Shown piece after piece: positions 50,238-60,402 of a stretch of DNA of 64,000 nt (position 1 is its first letter; every line of letters begins with the position of its first letter). The translations under genes were made by a program, and so were the position numbers. Source of the stretch: UBA1731 sp045595285 (GTDB lineage: Bacteria > Verrucomicrobiota > Kiritimatiellia > RFP12 > UBA1067); the NCBI GenBank assembly GCA_045595285.1, contig JAZOAC010000027.1, positions 16,367 through 80,366 of the forward strand, written 5' to 3'. The notes beneath the pieces are model-generated. The model worked only from the letters and a program-made list of their open reading frames with translations, ran no database searches and was not told where the DNA came from.

Positions 50238-51077
50238 ATGATAGACAGGCATATTAACATCAGTAGGCTGCTGACGGGGGTCATGCTCATTGTTGGCTTT
50301 TGCGCATCGGCTGTGCCCAGGTTCGCGTTTCAGGTCTATGCAGTTAGAGACATGTGCGCCAGGGATTTCCGCTCTACGCTCAAGGCTGTGCGTGAACTCG
50401 GCTATGAAGGTGTGGAGACAGGACGCTTCTATGGGCTTGGCGCAAGGGAACTGAAATCGCTTTTGGATGAAATCGGGCTTGAACTGGTGGCGTTGCAGCT
50501 GTATCCCGATGATTTGGTCGAGCCGAAATTGCGAGATACGCTGCGTTTCGCCAAAGAGTGTGGCGCCGACCGCATAAACGTGGCTTGGTTTAAAGGCAGC
50601 GCCGAGAACCATCGTGACTGGCAGCTTCTTGTGAATGTCGTCAATCACGCCGCGGAGGAGGCGGCGAAAGAGCGGATTGCAATTGGCTATCACAACCATG
50701 ACCAGGAGTTCAGGATCAGATTCGATGGCAAATATGCATGGGATTGGATGTGGGAGCGGTTTTCTCCACTGGTGAAACAGGAGTTTGATGCGGGATGGTG
50801 CGCACTCGCAGGCGCCGATCCGCATGAGGTGCTCAAGCGTTATCCAAATCGCAATCCAACAGTTCATATAATGCCAGCGATTGCCGATTCCAGAGGATTG
50901 AAAAGAGGCGAGGCGGGTGTCGGGGCATCTCGGGACAAGATCGACTGGTCTCGCCTTGCTGCCGAACATTCCGCCGACGGAACGGAATGGTTCGTCGTAA
51001 AGCCTGTTACGTTCCCAGACTCCCTTGAGGACATGAAATCCAGCATCGACTATCTGAAGCGACTTGACCTCAGATAG
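50238..51077 (+). CDS. Secreted sugar phosphate isomerase/epimerase-like TIM-barrel protein
   Basis: This 279-residue protein has a signal peptide (RLLTGVMLIVGFCASAVPR) followed by a xylose-isomerase-like barrel: FAFQVYAVRDMC, VRELGYEGVETGRFYGL, IGLELVALQLY, ADRINVAWFKG, IAIGYHNHDQEF (metal-binding His/Glu region), EFDAGWCALAGAD and EWFVVKPVTFPDSLEDMKSSIDYLK. Exported relatives are common in PVC bacteria and Bacteroidetes and probably rearrange free sugars. The ATG at 50238, nine bases after AAGGAG, is chosen over a TTG at 50217. Its 3' end overlaps the convergent regulator gene by eight bases. Confidence 0.83.
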   Translation: MIDRHINISRLLTGVMLIVGFCASAVPRFAFQVYAVRDMCARDFRSTLKAVRELGYEGVETGRFYGLGARELKSLLDEIGLELVALQLYPDDLVEPKLRDTLRFAKECGADRINVAWFKGSAENHRDWQLLVNVVNHAAEEAAKERIAIGYHNHDQEFRIRFDGKYAWDWMWERFSPLVKQEFDAGWCALAGADPHEVLKRYPNRNPTVHIMPAIADSRGLKRGEAGVGASRDKIDWSRLAAEHSADGTEWFVVKPVTFPDSLEDMKSSIDYLKRLDLR

Positions 51078-52218
51078 AAGGACTGAACTTCGGCCTATTT
51101 TCCTGTCTCCATCTGCGCATGGTCATGCCTGTTTTCTTGATGAACATGCGCTTGACGAAGGAATCCGAGTTGTATCCGCACCGCTGGATGATGATTGATA
51201 TCGGCAGGGATGTGTCTTGCAGCAATCGGCATATCTCCTCCAGTCGCCGGTCCTGTATGGCTTCGAGTATCGACGAGCCGGTTGCTTCGCGGAATCTGAG
51301 GGTCGCGAGCCTGCGAGAGCATTTCATTAAGGCGGCAATGTCCGATATCAGTATCGTTCGTTCCGTTGCATGCCTGCGGATGTATTCAACGGCCTTCCGT
51401 GCTTGGGGGCCAATTGTTTTGGAGGACATTGTCGACCCTCTGCGTACGAGCCGCAGAGGACCATAATATTCTGTTGATGGAGGAGTTTTCTCTTTCCTGC
51501 GGCTTTTCTCTATTTCGGCAGCCAGCATCGCGGCCAACCGATATCCGGCGCCTTCAAAGTCTGGCTCTGAACTTGTTATGCCGGGCGACACGGATTCACA
51601 GTATATTTCGTCGTTGTCGATGCTGGCTATCGCCACCTCGTCCGGGATGGAAAACCCGCTCGTCACGGTTGTATTGAATACCTTTATGGCGTTGATGTCG
51701 TTTGCCGCGAGTATTCCGCAAGGCTTTGGTAGCGCGGTTATTGCCTCTCTGAGATTCGCATTTGAAAGCAGTGTGACTTTGTGTCCCTGCTCATAGGCGT
51801 CCTTTCTGAACTGTTCGAACCTTTCCTTGTCCCAGAAAAGAGCATTCCCCTTTCCGAAATAGGCATATGATCGACAGTTCATTTCAAGTAAAATGGAGCC
51901 GGAGAGTCGTGCTTCCGCTGCGGAGTCATGCAGAAGCATTGGATGGATCAGTGATGGACAGGCAGGATTCTGGTCCAGATACACAGTGGGGATGTCACGG
52001 AAATATATGTCCGGCGCAGCACCGAAACTATTACCCCTGTCGACAAGGCATCCGATTGGATTCCATTGGGAAATTGCGTTGCGTATTTCGGATGTGGTTG
52101 CGTAGTGGTCAATGACCTGGACGAACCAATTGTGTTCACGGGCGAAGGTGTGTACGCCGGAAAGCTTTTTTCGCCAACTCATATGGTAGGTGGATTGGAA
52201 AAATAATATGATGTCCAT
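51070..52218 (-). CDS. XylR-like transcriptional regulator (LacI-type sensor fused to AraC HTH)
   Basis: This is a 382-residue protein. Residues 1-270 are a periplasmic-binding-protein-like sugar sensor without the LacI DNA-binding head: VHTFAREHNWFVQVID, GCLVDRG, VYLDQNP, GILAANDINAIKVFN, IPDEVAIASIDNDE. Residues about 280-380 are an AraC/XylS double helix-turn-helix: ISDIAALMKCSRRLATLRFREATGSSI and IIIQRCGYNSDSFVKRMFIKKTGMT. This is the architecture of E. coli XylR. It is divergent from the GH5-like gene, which it probably activates on sugar binding. The ATG lies seven bases after TATATT (52226-52231, minus strand). Confidence 0.9.
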   Translation of the reverse strand: MDIILFFQSTYHMSWRKKLSGVHTFAREHNWFVQVIDHYATTSEIRNAISQWNPIGCLVDRGNSFGAAPDIYFRDIPTVYLDQNPACPSLIHPMLLHDSAAEARLSGSILLEMNCRSYAYFGKGNALFWDKERFEQFRKDAYEQGHKVTLLSNANLREAITALPKPCGILAANDINAIKVFNTTVTSGFSIPDEVAIASIDNDEIYCESVSPGITSSEPDFEGAGYRLAAMLAAEIEKSRRKEKTPPSTEYYGPLRLVRRGSTMSSKTIGPQARKAVEYIRRHATERTILISDIAALMKCSRRLATLRFREATGSSILEAIQDRRLEEICRLLQDTSLPISIIIQRCGYNSDSFVKRMFIKKTGMTMRRWRQENRPKFSPSI

Positions 52219-52312
52219 GACGGGTAATATACCATATTGTTGCCCGATCGAACATGTTTTATTGTTTCGATTGGATATCTACCGCTTTAGGGGATATGTT
52301 AAAATTGACGAC
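52219..52312. promoter_or_regulatory. Divergent promoter and candidate operator of the carbohydrate locus
   Basis: Minus-strand TGGTATATT (hexamer 52226-52231) serves the regulator. Plus-strand TGTTAAAAT (hexamer 52300-52305) serves the GH5-like gene, seven bases before its ATG. Between them, ATCGAACA (52247-52254) and TGTTTCGAT (52263-52271) form an imperfect inverted repeat that could be the regulator's site. Confidence 0.5.
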
Positions 52313-53515
52313 ATGAAAAAGAGATTGCTATCGTTGTTTGTTGCTGGAGGCGTTGTCCTTGCGACTTTTGCGCAGTCGAGCCGCAATGCGCCCTGGTCGA
52401 AGGAAAGGGCGTGGGAATGGCACCGTTCGCATGAATGGGTCCGCGGATGCAATTACATGAGCGCAAGTTGCGCCAATCGCATCGACCAATGGCAAGGGTA
52501 TGGTTTTGAAGAGCGATTTGCCGAAGCGGAGAAGGAGCTTGCACTCGCAGAGGAAATAGGCTTCAACTCCATGCGCGTCGTTCTTGCCGAATCCGGATTT
52601 GGGGTATGGATGGCTGACCATGACGGTTTCATGGAGCGCTTTGAGCGAACCATTGACCAGTTTGATAGGCATGGAATGACGGTTGCCGTCGTGCTGGGCA
52701 ATGACTGTACGCGCCCAAAGGAATTGTGGAAGCCTGTGAAGCTGGGTCCGCAGACTTGCGATTGGGGCTATCATGGAGGACGCAAGGTTAGCCAGCACGG
52801 CTCACTGCCGGATGCGATGGGTTGGAGCGAGCTTGACGATCTGGAACTGAAAGTGAAGTTCTTCGCCATGTGCAGGGAAATCGTCGGCAAGTATCGTGAT
52901 GATAGGCGCATACTGTTCTGGAATGTCTACAACGAGCCGGGAAACAACAACCGGGCGAAAATCACAGCGCCTAACCTCAAGGAGCTTTTCGCGCTACTGT
53001 GGAAGATTGATCCGATTCAGCCTTTGGCGGCCGATATATGGTACGACGGCGGCACAATCGAAGAAAGTGCGATGAATGAAGCGGTTGCCGTTGCCGGAGC
53101 GTTGTCCGACATCATAAGCTACCATTGCTATGGCGATTATCTGATGCAGACGCTGATCATACACGATCTCAGGAAGCGCTATGGCCGGCCGCTTTACAAT
53201 ACGGAATGGCTGCATCGCATATGGCGCAATGATGTGTTTACCGCGTATCCCCTTTATTTCCTTGAAGGGGTCGGCTGCTACATGTGGGGGTTCGTGGCCG
53301 GCAAATACCAGACCTACGAACCTTGGGAAGGCATCTGGCGGCGACAGGACGAGGGTGTGGAATACGACCTTGGCCTAGACGTCACCAAGTGGCAGCATGA
53401 TCTCATCCGACCGTCAATGCGCCCTTATGATCCGCGTGAGGTCCGGCTCATAAAGAGAATCAATGCCCTGGCCGATCGGGAAGCGGACGGCGGCAGACGG
53501 AATCGTTCACTTTAA
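52313..53515 (+). CDS. Secreted GH5-like glycoside hydrolase
   Basis: This is a 400-residue protein with a signal peptide (RLLSLFVAGGVVLATFAQSS). The TIM barrel shows GCNYMSASCANRIDQWQG, LALAEEIGFNSMRVVL, FDRHGMTVAVVLGND, then the acid/base strand ILFWNVYNEPG (Glu208) and the nucleophile strand RPLYNTEWLHR (Glu298), a clan GH-A arrangement typical of GH5 and relatives. The polysaccharide is unknown. The ATG at 52313 lies seven bases after a -10 box; the open frame extends upstream to 52190 but crosses the promoter. It is followed by the DUF5107-TPR gene (26 bases). Confidence 0.87.
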   Translation: MKKRLLSLFVAGGVVLATFAQSSRNAPWSKERAWEWHRSHEWVRGCNYMSASCANRIDQWQGYGFEERFAEAEKELALAEEIGFNSMRVVLAESGFGVWMADHDGFMERFERTIDQFDRHGMTVAVVLGNDCTRPKELWKPVKLGPQTCDWGYHGGRKVSQHGSLPDAMGWSELDDLELKVKFFAMCREIVGKYRDDRRILFWNVYNEPGNNNRAKITAPNLKELFALLWKIDPIQPLAADIWYDGGTIEESAMNEAVAVAGALSDIISYHCYGDYLMQTLIIHDLRKRYGRPLYNTEWLHRIWRNDVFTAYPLYFLEGVGCYMWGFVAGKYQTYEPWEGIWRRQDEGVEYDLGLDVTKWQHDLIRPSMRPYDPREVRLIKRINALADREADGGRRNRSL

Positions 53516-53541
53516 ATTGCAATGAAAAAAGAAGGCAAGAC

Positions 53542-56500
53542 ATGAAAAGAACATACACATTGTCAATGATGTCGTTGGCGGCTGCCGCAGCTTTTGCCGC
53601 TGGCGTCGAGTTTAAGGAGACGAGCTGCGTATTGCCCACATATGCCCCCGGCGGATACGACAAGACCCCTATATTCTATACCGGGCGGGTGTATCAGGGT
53701 GCGCAGGGAAGGGTGTATCCATACCCGATGCAGGATGTCCTGTACGATAGGTGCATTGACGAAACGTACAAGTATCTTACGCTGGAGAATGACTGGCTGC
53801 AGATGGGTATCCTTCCCGAACACGGCGGACATCTCCTGAACTTCACCGACAAAAAGACCGGCTTTGAGATATTCTACCGTCAGCATGTCGTGAAGCCTGC
53901 CCTGATAGGAATGCTCGGAGCCTGGATATCCGGCGGCGTCGAGTGGAACTTCCCTCATCACCATCGCGCAACCACTGCCATGCCCATCGACTGGCGTTTC
54001 ACGGAACAGTCCGACGGCTCAAAGACCATATGGCTGGGTGAGACGGAGCTCCGTCGTCGCCTGAAATGGACGATCGGCCTCTCCATGATGCCGGACCGCG
54101 CCGTGCTCCAGGCGGAAAACATCTTCATGAACCGCAATCCCTACATAGAGTCCATGATCTATTGGGCGAATGTCTCGGTGCATTGCGGCGATGACTATCA
54201 GGTCATATTCCCGCCGTCATGCCATCTGGGGTTCGATCACCACAAGAATTTTTGGACATCCTTCCCGATCGGGCCGAAGAAGGTCGACCATTCGTGGATA
54301 CCTTCGCAGCGTTCAAAATACGCCGAGGACGTTTCTGGCATGATAGATCTCAGATGGTGGAAGAATTTCACCGTGGAGTCGCGTTCCATTTTCGCGATGG
54401 ATCCAGAGAACTCCTGGATCGCCGGATACGACCACAGGAAAAACATGGGCACCGCGCACACTTCCAACCGTCATCTTACCGTGGGCAAGAAATTCTTTCT
54501 GTGGGGAAATTTCCCCGAAGCCCATGTCTGGGATACGGTGCTTACCGATGCTGACGGTCCATACCTTGAGCTGATGGTTGGATGCTGGAGCGACAACCAG
54601 CCCGACTATTCGTGGATCGCCCCGTACGAAACGCGCAGGGTCAAGCAGTATTGGTTCCCGGTGAAAGGCATCGGCGGAGTCAAGAACGTGACGATCGACG
54701 GCGCCGTCAATGTTGATCGCCGGGCCAAGGATGAAATGCTCTTAGGCTTTCATTCCACGCGGGTGCTCAAGGGATGCACCGCTCGCCTGCTCCTGGACGG
54801 CAAGGCGGTCTTCGAGGAGCGGCTCGACATCTCGCCCGACCGGTCTTGGTGCAGATCGGTCAAGGTGGATCCGGCAGTCAGGGATCAGCGGTTCACCGCA
54901 ACGCTTTCCGATAGTAACGGCAATGTGTTCCTTGCGTATACGCCCGTGCCTGAGGACCCCAACGATCCGCTTCCGCCCCCGGTGGCCAATCCAAAGGAAC
55001 CCAAGGAATATCAATCGGCGGAACTCGCATATCTCACCGGTTTGAGACTTGACCAGTTCCATAATGGACTTATCGATCCGGTGCCGTACTACGTGCGTGC
55101 CCTTGAGATTGATTCCGAATATTCCGCCGCGAATGTGGCCATAGGCATAAGGCTGATGAAGGGCGGAGAATTTGCCAAGGCCGAAAAACATCTGCGCAAG
55201 GCGGTTGCCCGCGTGAACCAGAACTATACCCGTGCGAAGGATGCGGAGCCAGAATATCTGCTTGCCCTTTGCCGCATGGAGCAGGGCGATCTAAAGGAGG
55301 CGGAAGACCTATTCTGGCGTGTCACATGGCGCGCGACCCACAAGAAGGAGGCTTTTTTCGAAATCGCCCGGATCTATTGCCGTCAGGGACGATATGCCGA
55401 AGCCCACGAGGTTCTCGAATTCAGCGCGCTGCCGCTAGGCATGGGCGAGGCGAAATTCCATACGCTCCATGCGTACATCCATCGTCGGCTTGCCACGAGT
55501 GCGGAGGCGACCGAAAGACAAAGGTCTTCGTGGCACGAGTTCGCCTCCAGCAATCAGTCTATGGCGTTCAGGTGCGATCCTCTCGAATACTGGGGCGTGA
55601 TAGAGTCCGCATTCCGTGATGGTGCGGATGGCGCCGAGGCGCTTTCACGTGCCGAGAAGAACCGTGGCATCAAGGCGCTGCAGTTGATGGAAACCATTTG
55701 TGACTACCGTGGAATCGCGGCATGGGACGAGGTAATCGCCCTCTGCGATGCGGCATTGGCGAAGGCCGCCAAAGAGAAACCGTTCCTCACCGAGGGTTCT
55801 CTGCCTCTGAAAGAGACTGTTGCGGCGTGCGATTCCTACAAAAATCCGATGTTCGCCTACATGAAGGCGGATGCGCTCATGAAAAAGGGCGAGGTCGATG
55901 CAGCCCGCACCGCATATGCGGCGGCAGCGGCCATGTCCACCGATTACTGTTTCCCGAGCCGACTCGAAGAGCTGGATGTGCTGCTCAATGCGGTTAAGAA
56001 TGTCCCGTCGGCAAACACACACTATTATCTTGGTGAAATTCTGTGGAACCTTGATCAGAAGGAGGCCGCAATTTCCGAATGGCGCAAGTGCGTAGCCAAG
56101 TCTCCGAAACATGCGCTCGCGCTTCGGTGTCTCGGCTTCGGGCTTTCTCATCCTGGGACCTATTTCACCAATACAGGTGTGCCCGGTGGAGTTCCCAGTC
56201 TGGAGGCATATGAATTCTACAGGAAATCGATAGCGGCCGATCCCGGCAATTTCCGTGTTCTGGAGGAAATGGATAAGTTGGCCGAAAAACTCGATATTCC
56301 GGTGGATGAACGTCTTGCCACCATGAAGAGATACCGCAAGACCGCCGAGAAGTACGATGCCTGCATCCTGCGCATGACATACCTGTTCAACGAAACGGGG
56401 GATTACGACAGTGCGCTGGAGATTCTCACCGGACGAAAATTCCATGTGTGGGAAGGCGGAGAGGGATTGCTTGCACCGTTTGTGGACGCGTTGGTGAGCC

Positions 56501-56958
56501 GCGGCCGCAGGGCGCTGTCTTCCGGTGATCATGCCAAGGCGGCGAAGGACTTCAAACAGGCACTTACCTACCCGGAAAACCTTCAGGCGGGACGTCCCGG
56601 CGATGCAGGCACGGAACCAATGGTCCGCTATTGGCTTGCTCAGGCAAAAAAGGCGGCGGGTGATCATACCGGTTGCCGCAGGGAACTGGAAAATGCGCTC
56701 AAGGGATGGATCAACCCCGGCGAGATGAATTATTGGCGAGCCAGAGCACTGTCAGAACTTGGCCGTACCGGTGAAATAGCAGAGCACATCCAAGGTCTGA
56801 AAACGGCAATTGAAACGCTAGAAAGACCGGCACCGAAGGTGATTGACGCCTACGCTAAATTCGGCGGCGAGAACACTCCGATGGAGCGAGCCGCAAAGAA
56901 CGCGAAAAAGGCGGCGAATCTCAGGAAGATGCTTTCCGAGATCGAAAAAATAGACTGA
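53542..56958 (+). CDS. DUF5107 protein with TPR repeats, secreted
   Basis: This is a 1138-residue protein with a signal peptide (LSMMSLAAAAAFAAGVEF). Residues about 20-400 match DUF5107, a beta-rich domain akin to galactose-mutarotase-like folds (YLTLENDWLQMGILPEHGGHLLNFTDKKTG, GVEWNFPHHH, RVKQYWFPVKGIGG). From about 500 to the end, alpha-helical TPR units follow (PYYVRALEIDSEYSAANVAIG, LDQKEAAISEWRKCVAKSPKHALALRCLG). Homologues occur in polysaccharide utilisation loci and may process or bind sugars. It lies between the GH5-like and LamG genes in the same direction. Confidence 0.85.
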   Translation: MKRTYTLSMMSLAAAAAFAAGVEFKETSCVLPTYAPGGYDKTPIFYTGRVYQGAQGRVYPYPMQDVLYDRCIDETYKYLTLENDWLQMGILPEHGGHLLNFTDKKTGFEIFYRQHVVKPALIGMLGAWISGGVEWNFPHHHRATTAMPIDWRFTEQSDGSKTIWLGETELRRRLKWTIGLSMMPDRAVLQAENIFMNRNPYIESMIYWANVSVHCGDDYQVIFPPSCHLGFDHHKNFWTSFPIGPKKVDHSWIPSQRSKYAEDVSGMIDLRWWKNFTVESRSIFAMDPENSWIAGYDHRKNMGTAHTSNRHLTVGKKFFLWGNFPEAHVWDTVLTDADGPYLELMVGCWSDNQPDYSWIAPYETRRVKQYWFPVKGIGGVKNVTIDGAVNVDRRAKDEMLLGFHSTRVLKGCTARLLLDGKAVFEERLDISPDRSWCRSVKVDPAVRDQRFTATLSDSNGNVFLAYTPVPEDPNDPLPPPVANPKEPKEYQSAELAYLTGLRLDQFHNGLIDPVPYYVRALEIDSEYSAANVAIGIRLMKGGEFAKAEKHLRKAVARVNQNYTRAKDAEPEYLLALCRMEQGDLKEAEDLFWRVTWRATHKKEAFFEIARIYCRQGRYAEAHEVLEFSALPLGMGEAKFHTLHAYIHRRLATSAEATERQRSSWHEFASSNQSMAFRCDPLEYWGVIESAFRDGADGAEALSRAEKNRGIKALQLMETICDYRGIAAWDEVIALCDAALAKAAKEKPFLTEGSLPLKETVAACDSYKNPMFAYMKADALMKKGEVDAARTAYAAAAAMSTDYCFPSRLEELDVLLNAVKNVPSANTHYYLGEILWNLDQKEAAISEWRKCVAKSPKHALALRCLGFGLSHPGTYFTNTGVPGGVPSLEAYEFYRKSIAADPGNFRVLEEMDKLAEKLDIPVDERLATMKRYRKTAEKYDACILRMTYLFNETGDYDSALEILTGRKFHVWEGGEGLLAPFVDALVSRGRRALSSGDHAKAAKDFKQALTYPENLQAGRPGDAGTEPMVRYWLAQAKKAAGDHTGCRRELENALKGWINPGEMNYWRARALSELGRTGEIAEHIQGLKTAIETLERPAPKVIDAYAKFGGENTPMERAAKNAKKAANLRKMLSEIEKID

Positions 56959-57018
56959 GGCGGCCGTGGCGCTTGCGGGAACGCAATTGGCGGGAGATTT
57001 TTAATCTGGAGGAAACAA

Positions 57019-60000
57019 ATGAAGACGATAAGCGTGGCAATGTCGATTCTCACCTTGACGCATACGGTGGCCGCAAGTGCGTTAGACCTCAAAGGTTCTG
57101 ATCTCACTGTCACCGAGCTTGTGCAAGACGGGTACACAAACTCTGGCGATGATACCGCTACATTGACATTGGATATTGCATCCGATGTCAATTATTTGGG
57201 TGTCATCGCCGGAAACATCGCTGTTGTAAAGCGGGGACGCGGCAGGGTTACGCTGGGATCCAAATGGACCCACACCAAGCCTACGACTGTTGAAGATGGT
57301 GCGTTGGTCATGCCTGACGTCACATATATGAGCGGAAGCGGCGTCACCAATGTTCTGGATGGTGGGGAGGTCGCCTTTACCGAAACATTCAAATGGGCCG
57401 ATTCCGGTCGCGGATTGCAGGTGAAACGTAATTCTTCAGGAGCCATAAACATCGCCGACGGAAAGACGGTGACATTGAGTTTCAAGAACTGTCTAAATTA
57501 CAGTCGAGCCCGTTTGCGGCTGACTGGTCCCGGTATATTGTACGGAACCGTAAGAGCGTCCGAGGAAAATATGAAAGATGGGGTGATAGCGGTTGAAAAC
57601 GGCATTTTCCGCAGTGGGAGCGAACTTTTCGCGCAGAAGCACAAGAACAGCTATGATACTGTCCTTGAGATCGGTGAAAGAGGTGTGGCGGACGTTGAGG
57701 CAAAAGGAAGATACTTCACGCTTCCAAGATATACTGTGTTGGAAGGAGGGACAATTTCGATGCTGGCGGCGCAGAGCGCCTACACCAACGATCCTCACCG
57801 GGTCTGCGTGAGCCATGAGAGTCTGATATTCGGCGATATGATTACCGTCAAGCCGTCGCCGCAGCCATCCAGGATATTGAATTTTGGCGCCTCTCTCGCG
57901 AACTCCACAGGCTACACGGTGTTCAATGTGGAAAACGGCGCCTCATTGGAGATTGATTCGCGCATTTCGCCGGGATTTCAGGATGGCACGTCGACTTTCC
58001 GCGAAGGCCAGGGATTCTCGAAAATTGGCGGCGGCACTTTGCTCCTTAGGGGGCCGGTCGATGCGCAAGGTGCGGTTTATGTAGGTGCAGGCACTTTGGT
58101 TCTTGCGCAAGACGCGTATCTTTCCTGCAAGGCGAAAATCAAGACTGCGCCCGGAGCTGTGGTGAAATTGGAGGACGGTACGCTTTTGTCGTCGCCTTTG
58201 CTCTTCGGGATTGCCGCCGATCCGCTTCTGTCCACGGCGGAGGTGTGGATGGATGCATCCGTGTTGCCGTATGAAGACGGACAGATTGTGCCCGCCGTTC
58301 CAAATTTCGGGACCAGCGGCGGAGCGTTCATGAATTTCGGAATGACCGGAGCCAATGCGTCGCCGGTTGCACCCACTTTTTCGAAAGACGGCATAAACGG
58401 CGTGCCGGCACTCGATTTCAACGGTTCCCAGGCGCTATGTCTTGATTCGTATTCCAATCACGGTGAAACGATTGAGACGTATTGCGTATATAGGGTAACG
58501 GATGCGGGAAGTCCCGATTATCCGTTGGCTCCGTTTTCGATGTGCTGCACGAATGTAGATTGCAATGAAAATGGAGTTGATGTAGGAAAGGAGGGTGTCC
58601 AGAACGGGCATGTGATCGTCACCACCCGTGTCGTCGGCAATGCAAGGAGCTGGCTGTACATGATGGGCAATCACGGCGCGAAGCGTTACACCGTGGACCT
58701 TAGAGACGTGGCGGGGGTCGCCGAGACAAGTCCTTTCATATTGTCCCATTTCCGTCAACGCGATTCAAACAATAAGGTTACGGGTAAAATCTTCTATGGG
58801 CCCGATGCCGGCGATGTGAAGAGCGCCTCCGCGACCGGATATGACGTAAAGCAGGATATCGACAGGATTAGTCTGGCGGGAAGACTGAATACTGATGGAA
58901 GCTGGTGCGGAAGTTCCATGAGCATGAAGGGCAGAATCGGTGAAATGATCGTTTTCTCCCGTACTCTGAAGGACAAGGAACGGGAATATGTCGAAACGTA
59001 TCTGCGGCGTAAATGGATGGGTTCTACGGACGCACTTCCCGAATTGGAGGGATATGCAGGTCGTGCAGTCACCAATCTTTCGATTGAGGTCGCGTCAGGG
59101 TCGGCCACGTTCGCCCCATCCGCTTCCGGAGAGAAAAATAGCGGGAGTCAGGTCAAGACAGGGGCGGGTAAACTTGTCTTTGCCGCAGACCGACCAGATG
59201 TGCAGTCGCTTCGCATTGATTCCGGCACGATAAGATTCGCTTCTGCGTGCGCCAGCTCTGGCGCTGCAATATGGGTGGATGCCGCTGACCAATCGTCGAT
59301 TACGTTGGCGGGAGGCCGGGTTGTCAAGGTCTTGAACAAAGGCTCGTCCGGCGGATGTTTTACGCCCAATCCCAATGCCTGCGACGGACATCTCGTGCCC
59401 GGGCCTGAATACAGGACCGGCAGTGAAGGCATCAACAATCTTGGTGTGCTTTCCTTCGATTTCTTCTCGGCTTTGTCTACGTGCGCATACACCAACCGCA
59501 ACCAGGGTTCTCGCAGGATGTCGATCTATGCCGTGCTTGAGCGTACGCAGTGGAAAAACGAGACGGGCTGGGGGAATTCCGGAGCTCCGTTCAGTATGGT
59601 TGAGCAGGCTTCGTCCAAGAGCGATTTTGATCAAGGAGGGTCTGTGTATGTATATGACACCTCCGAACCGCGCAAGCGAACAACCTATGTGTGCAAGGAG
59701 GGCCTTTCAGTGCTTAACGGCGCCGACACCGGCGAGCCGTACCTTATGACATTCCAGGTCGGCGACAGATACAAGATGTATGCCGACAGTTCGCTCTCCG
59801 AAGATGGTGTCAAGATGGCAGGATATGCCGGTCGTGGCTATCTGAGGCTTTTCTCTGAATCGCAAACTCCGCCCACTGTGGATTTTGTCCAGTTGGGGGG
59901 ACGGTGCAACGGAAATGGCGTCCCTTTCTGTCCTGCCGGTCAAGCCCGGGGCTTGAACAGGATGTGGTCGGGCAAAATAGGCGAATTCATCGTTTTCAAC

Positions 60001-60402
60001 CGTAGGCTCTCCCAGTGCGACGAGGCGGAACTGATGGCGTATCTTGAAAAGAAATGGTTTGGCGCAGGGAATGGCCCGGCTACTCCCCCATCGTTTCTTT
60101 CGGGCAACACTTCCGCTTCTTCTTTGGCGGAAGATACCGGTCTTTCAATTGCGGATGGCGTAACTGTCGCGTTTGATCCCGGGGTTTCAATATCGGTCGG
60201 GGCGCTTGAATCGGACGGAGCGGTAGTGGTTGAGGCAAATCGAAATCCGGGTGTCGATTTCCGTCCACTCGTCGATTACGGTAGTTTTGGCGGCGACATC
60301 AAATTGTGGACGCTTTTGTCGGGGTGCGGGAATTCGGTATGTGTGGACAGGGCGGGAGTGGTCGGTCTGGCTCCAATCGGCCTATCCATCGTCATCAGGT
60401 GA
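57019..60402 (+). CDS. Large secreted surface protein with two LamG-like domains and beta-helix
   Basis: This is a 1127-residue protein with a signal peptide. Residues about 25-400 are short beta-strands of the autotransporter passenger type (VEDGALVMPDVTYMSGSGV, FSKIGGGTLLLRGPVDAQGAVYVGAGTLVLAQD). Two concanavalin-like domains follow, about 405-665 (EVWMDASVLP to YVETYLRRKWMG) and about 745-1016 (AAIWVDAADQS to ELMAYLEKKWFGAG), each ending in the family's terminal helix motif. The end (APIGLSIVIR) resembles that of the protein at the left edge. No beta-barrel translocator is present. GGAGG precedes the ATG. The substrate is unknown; carbohydrate binding is inferred. Confidence 0.8.
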   Translation: MKTISVAMSILTLTHTVAASALDLKGSDLTVTELVQDGYTNSGDDTATLTLDIASDVNYLGVIAGNIAVVKRGRGRVTLGSKWTHTKPTTVEDGALVMPDVTYMSGSGVTNVLDGGEVAFTETFKWADSGRGLQVKRNSSGAINIADGKTVTLSFKNCLNYSRARLRLTGPGILYGTVRASEENMKDGVIAVENGIFRSGSELFAQKHKNSYDTVLEIGERGVADVEAKGRYFTLPRYTVLEGGTISMLAAQSAYTNDPHRVCVSHESLIFGDMITVKPSPQPSRILNFGASLANSTGYTVFNVENGASLEIDSRISPGFQDGTSTFREGQGFSKIGGGTLLLRGPVDAQGAVYVGAGTLVLAQDAYLSCKAKIKTAPGAVVKLEDGTLLSSPLLFGIAADPLLSTAEVWMDASVLPYEDGQIVPAVPNFGTSGGAFMNFGMTGANASPVAPTFSKDGINGVPALDFNGSQALCLDSYSNHGETIETYCVYRVTDAGSPDYPLAPFSMCCTNVDCNENGVDVGKEGVQNGHVIVTTRVVGNARSWLYMMGNHGAKRYTVDLRDVAGVAETSPFILSHFRQRDSNNKVTGKIFYGPDAGDVKSASATGYDVKQDIDRISLAGRLNTDGSWCGSSMSMKGRIGEMIVFSRTLKDKEREYVETYLRRKWMGSTDALPELEGYAGRAVTNLSIEVASGSATFAPSASGEKNSGSQVKTGAGKLVFAADRPDVQSLRIDSGTIRFASACASSGAAIWVDAADQSSITLAGGRVVKVLNKGSSGGCFTPNPNACDGHLVPGPEYRTGSEGINNLGVLSFDFFSALSTCAYTNRNQGSRRMSIYAVLERTQWKNETGWGNSGAPFSMVEQASSKSDFDQGGSVYVYDTSEPRKRTTYVCKEGLSVLNGADTGEPYLMTFQVGDRYKMYADSSLSEDGVKMAGYAGRGYLRLFSESQTPPTVDFVQLGGRCNGNGVPFCPAGQARGLNRMWSGKIGEFIVFNRRLSQCDEAELMAYLEKKWFGAGNGPATPPSFLSGNTSASSLAEDTGLSIADGVTVAFDPGVSISVGALESDGAVVVEANRNPGVDFRPLVDYGSFGGDIKLWTLLSGCGNSVCVDRAGVVGLAPIGLSIVIR

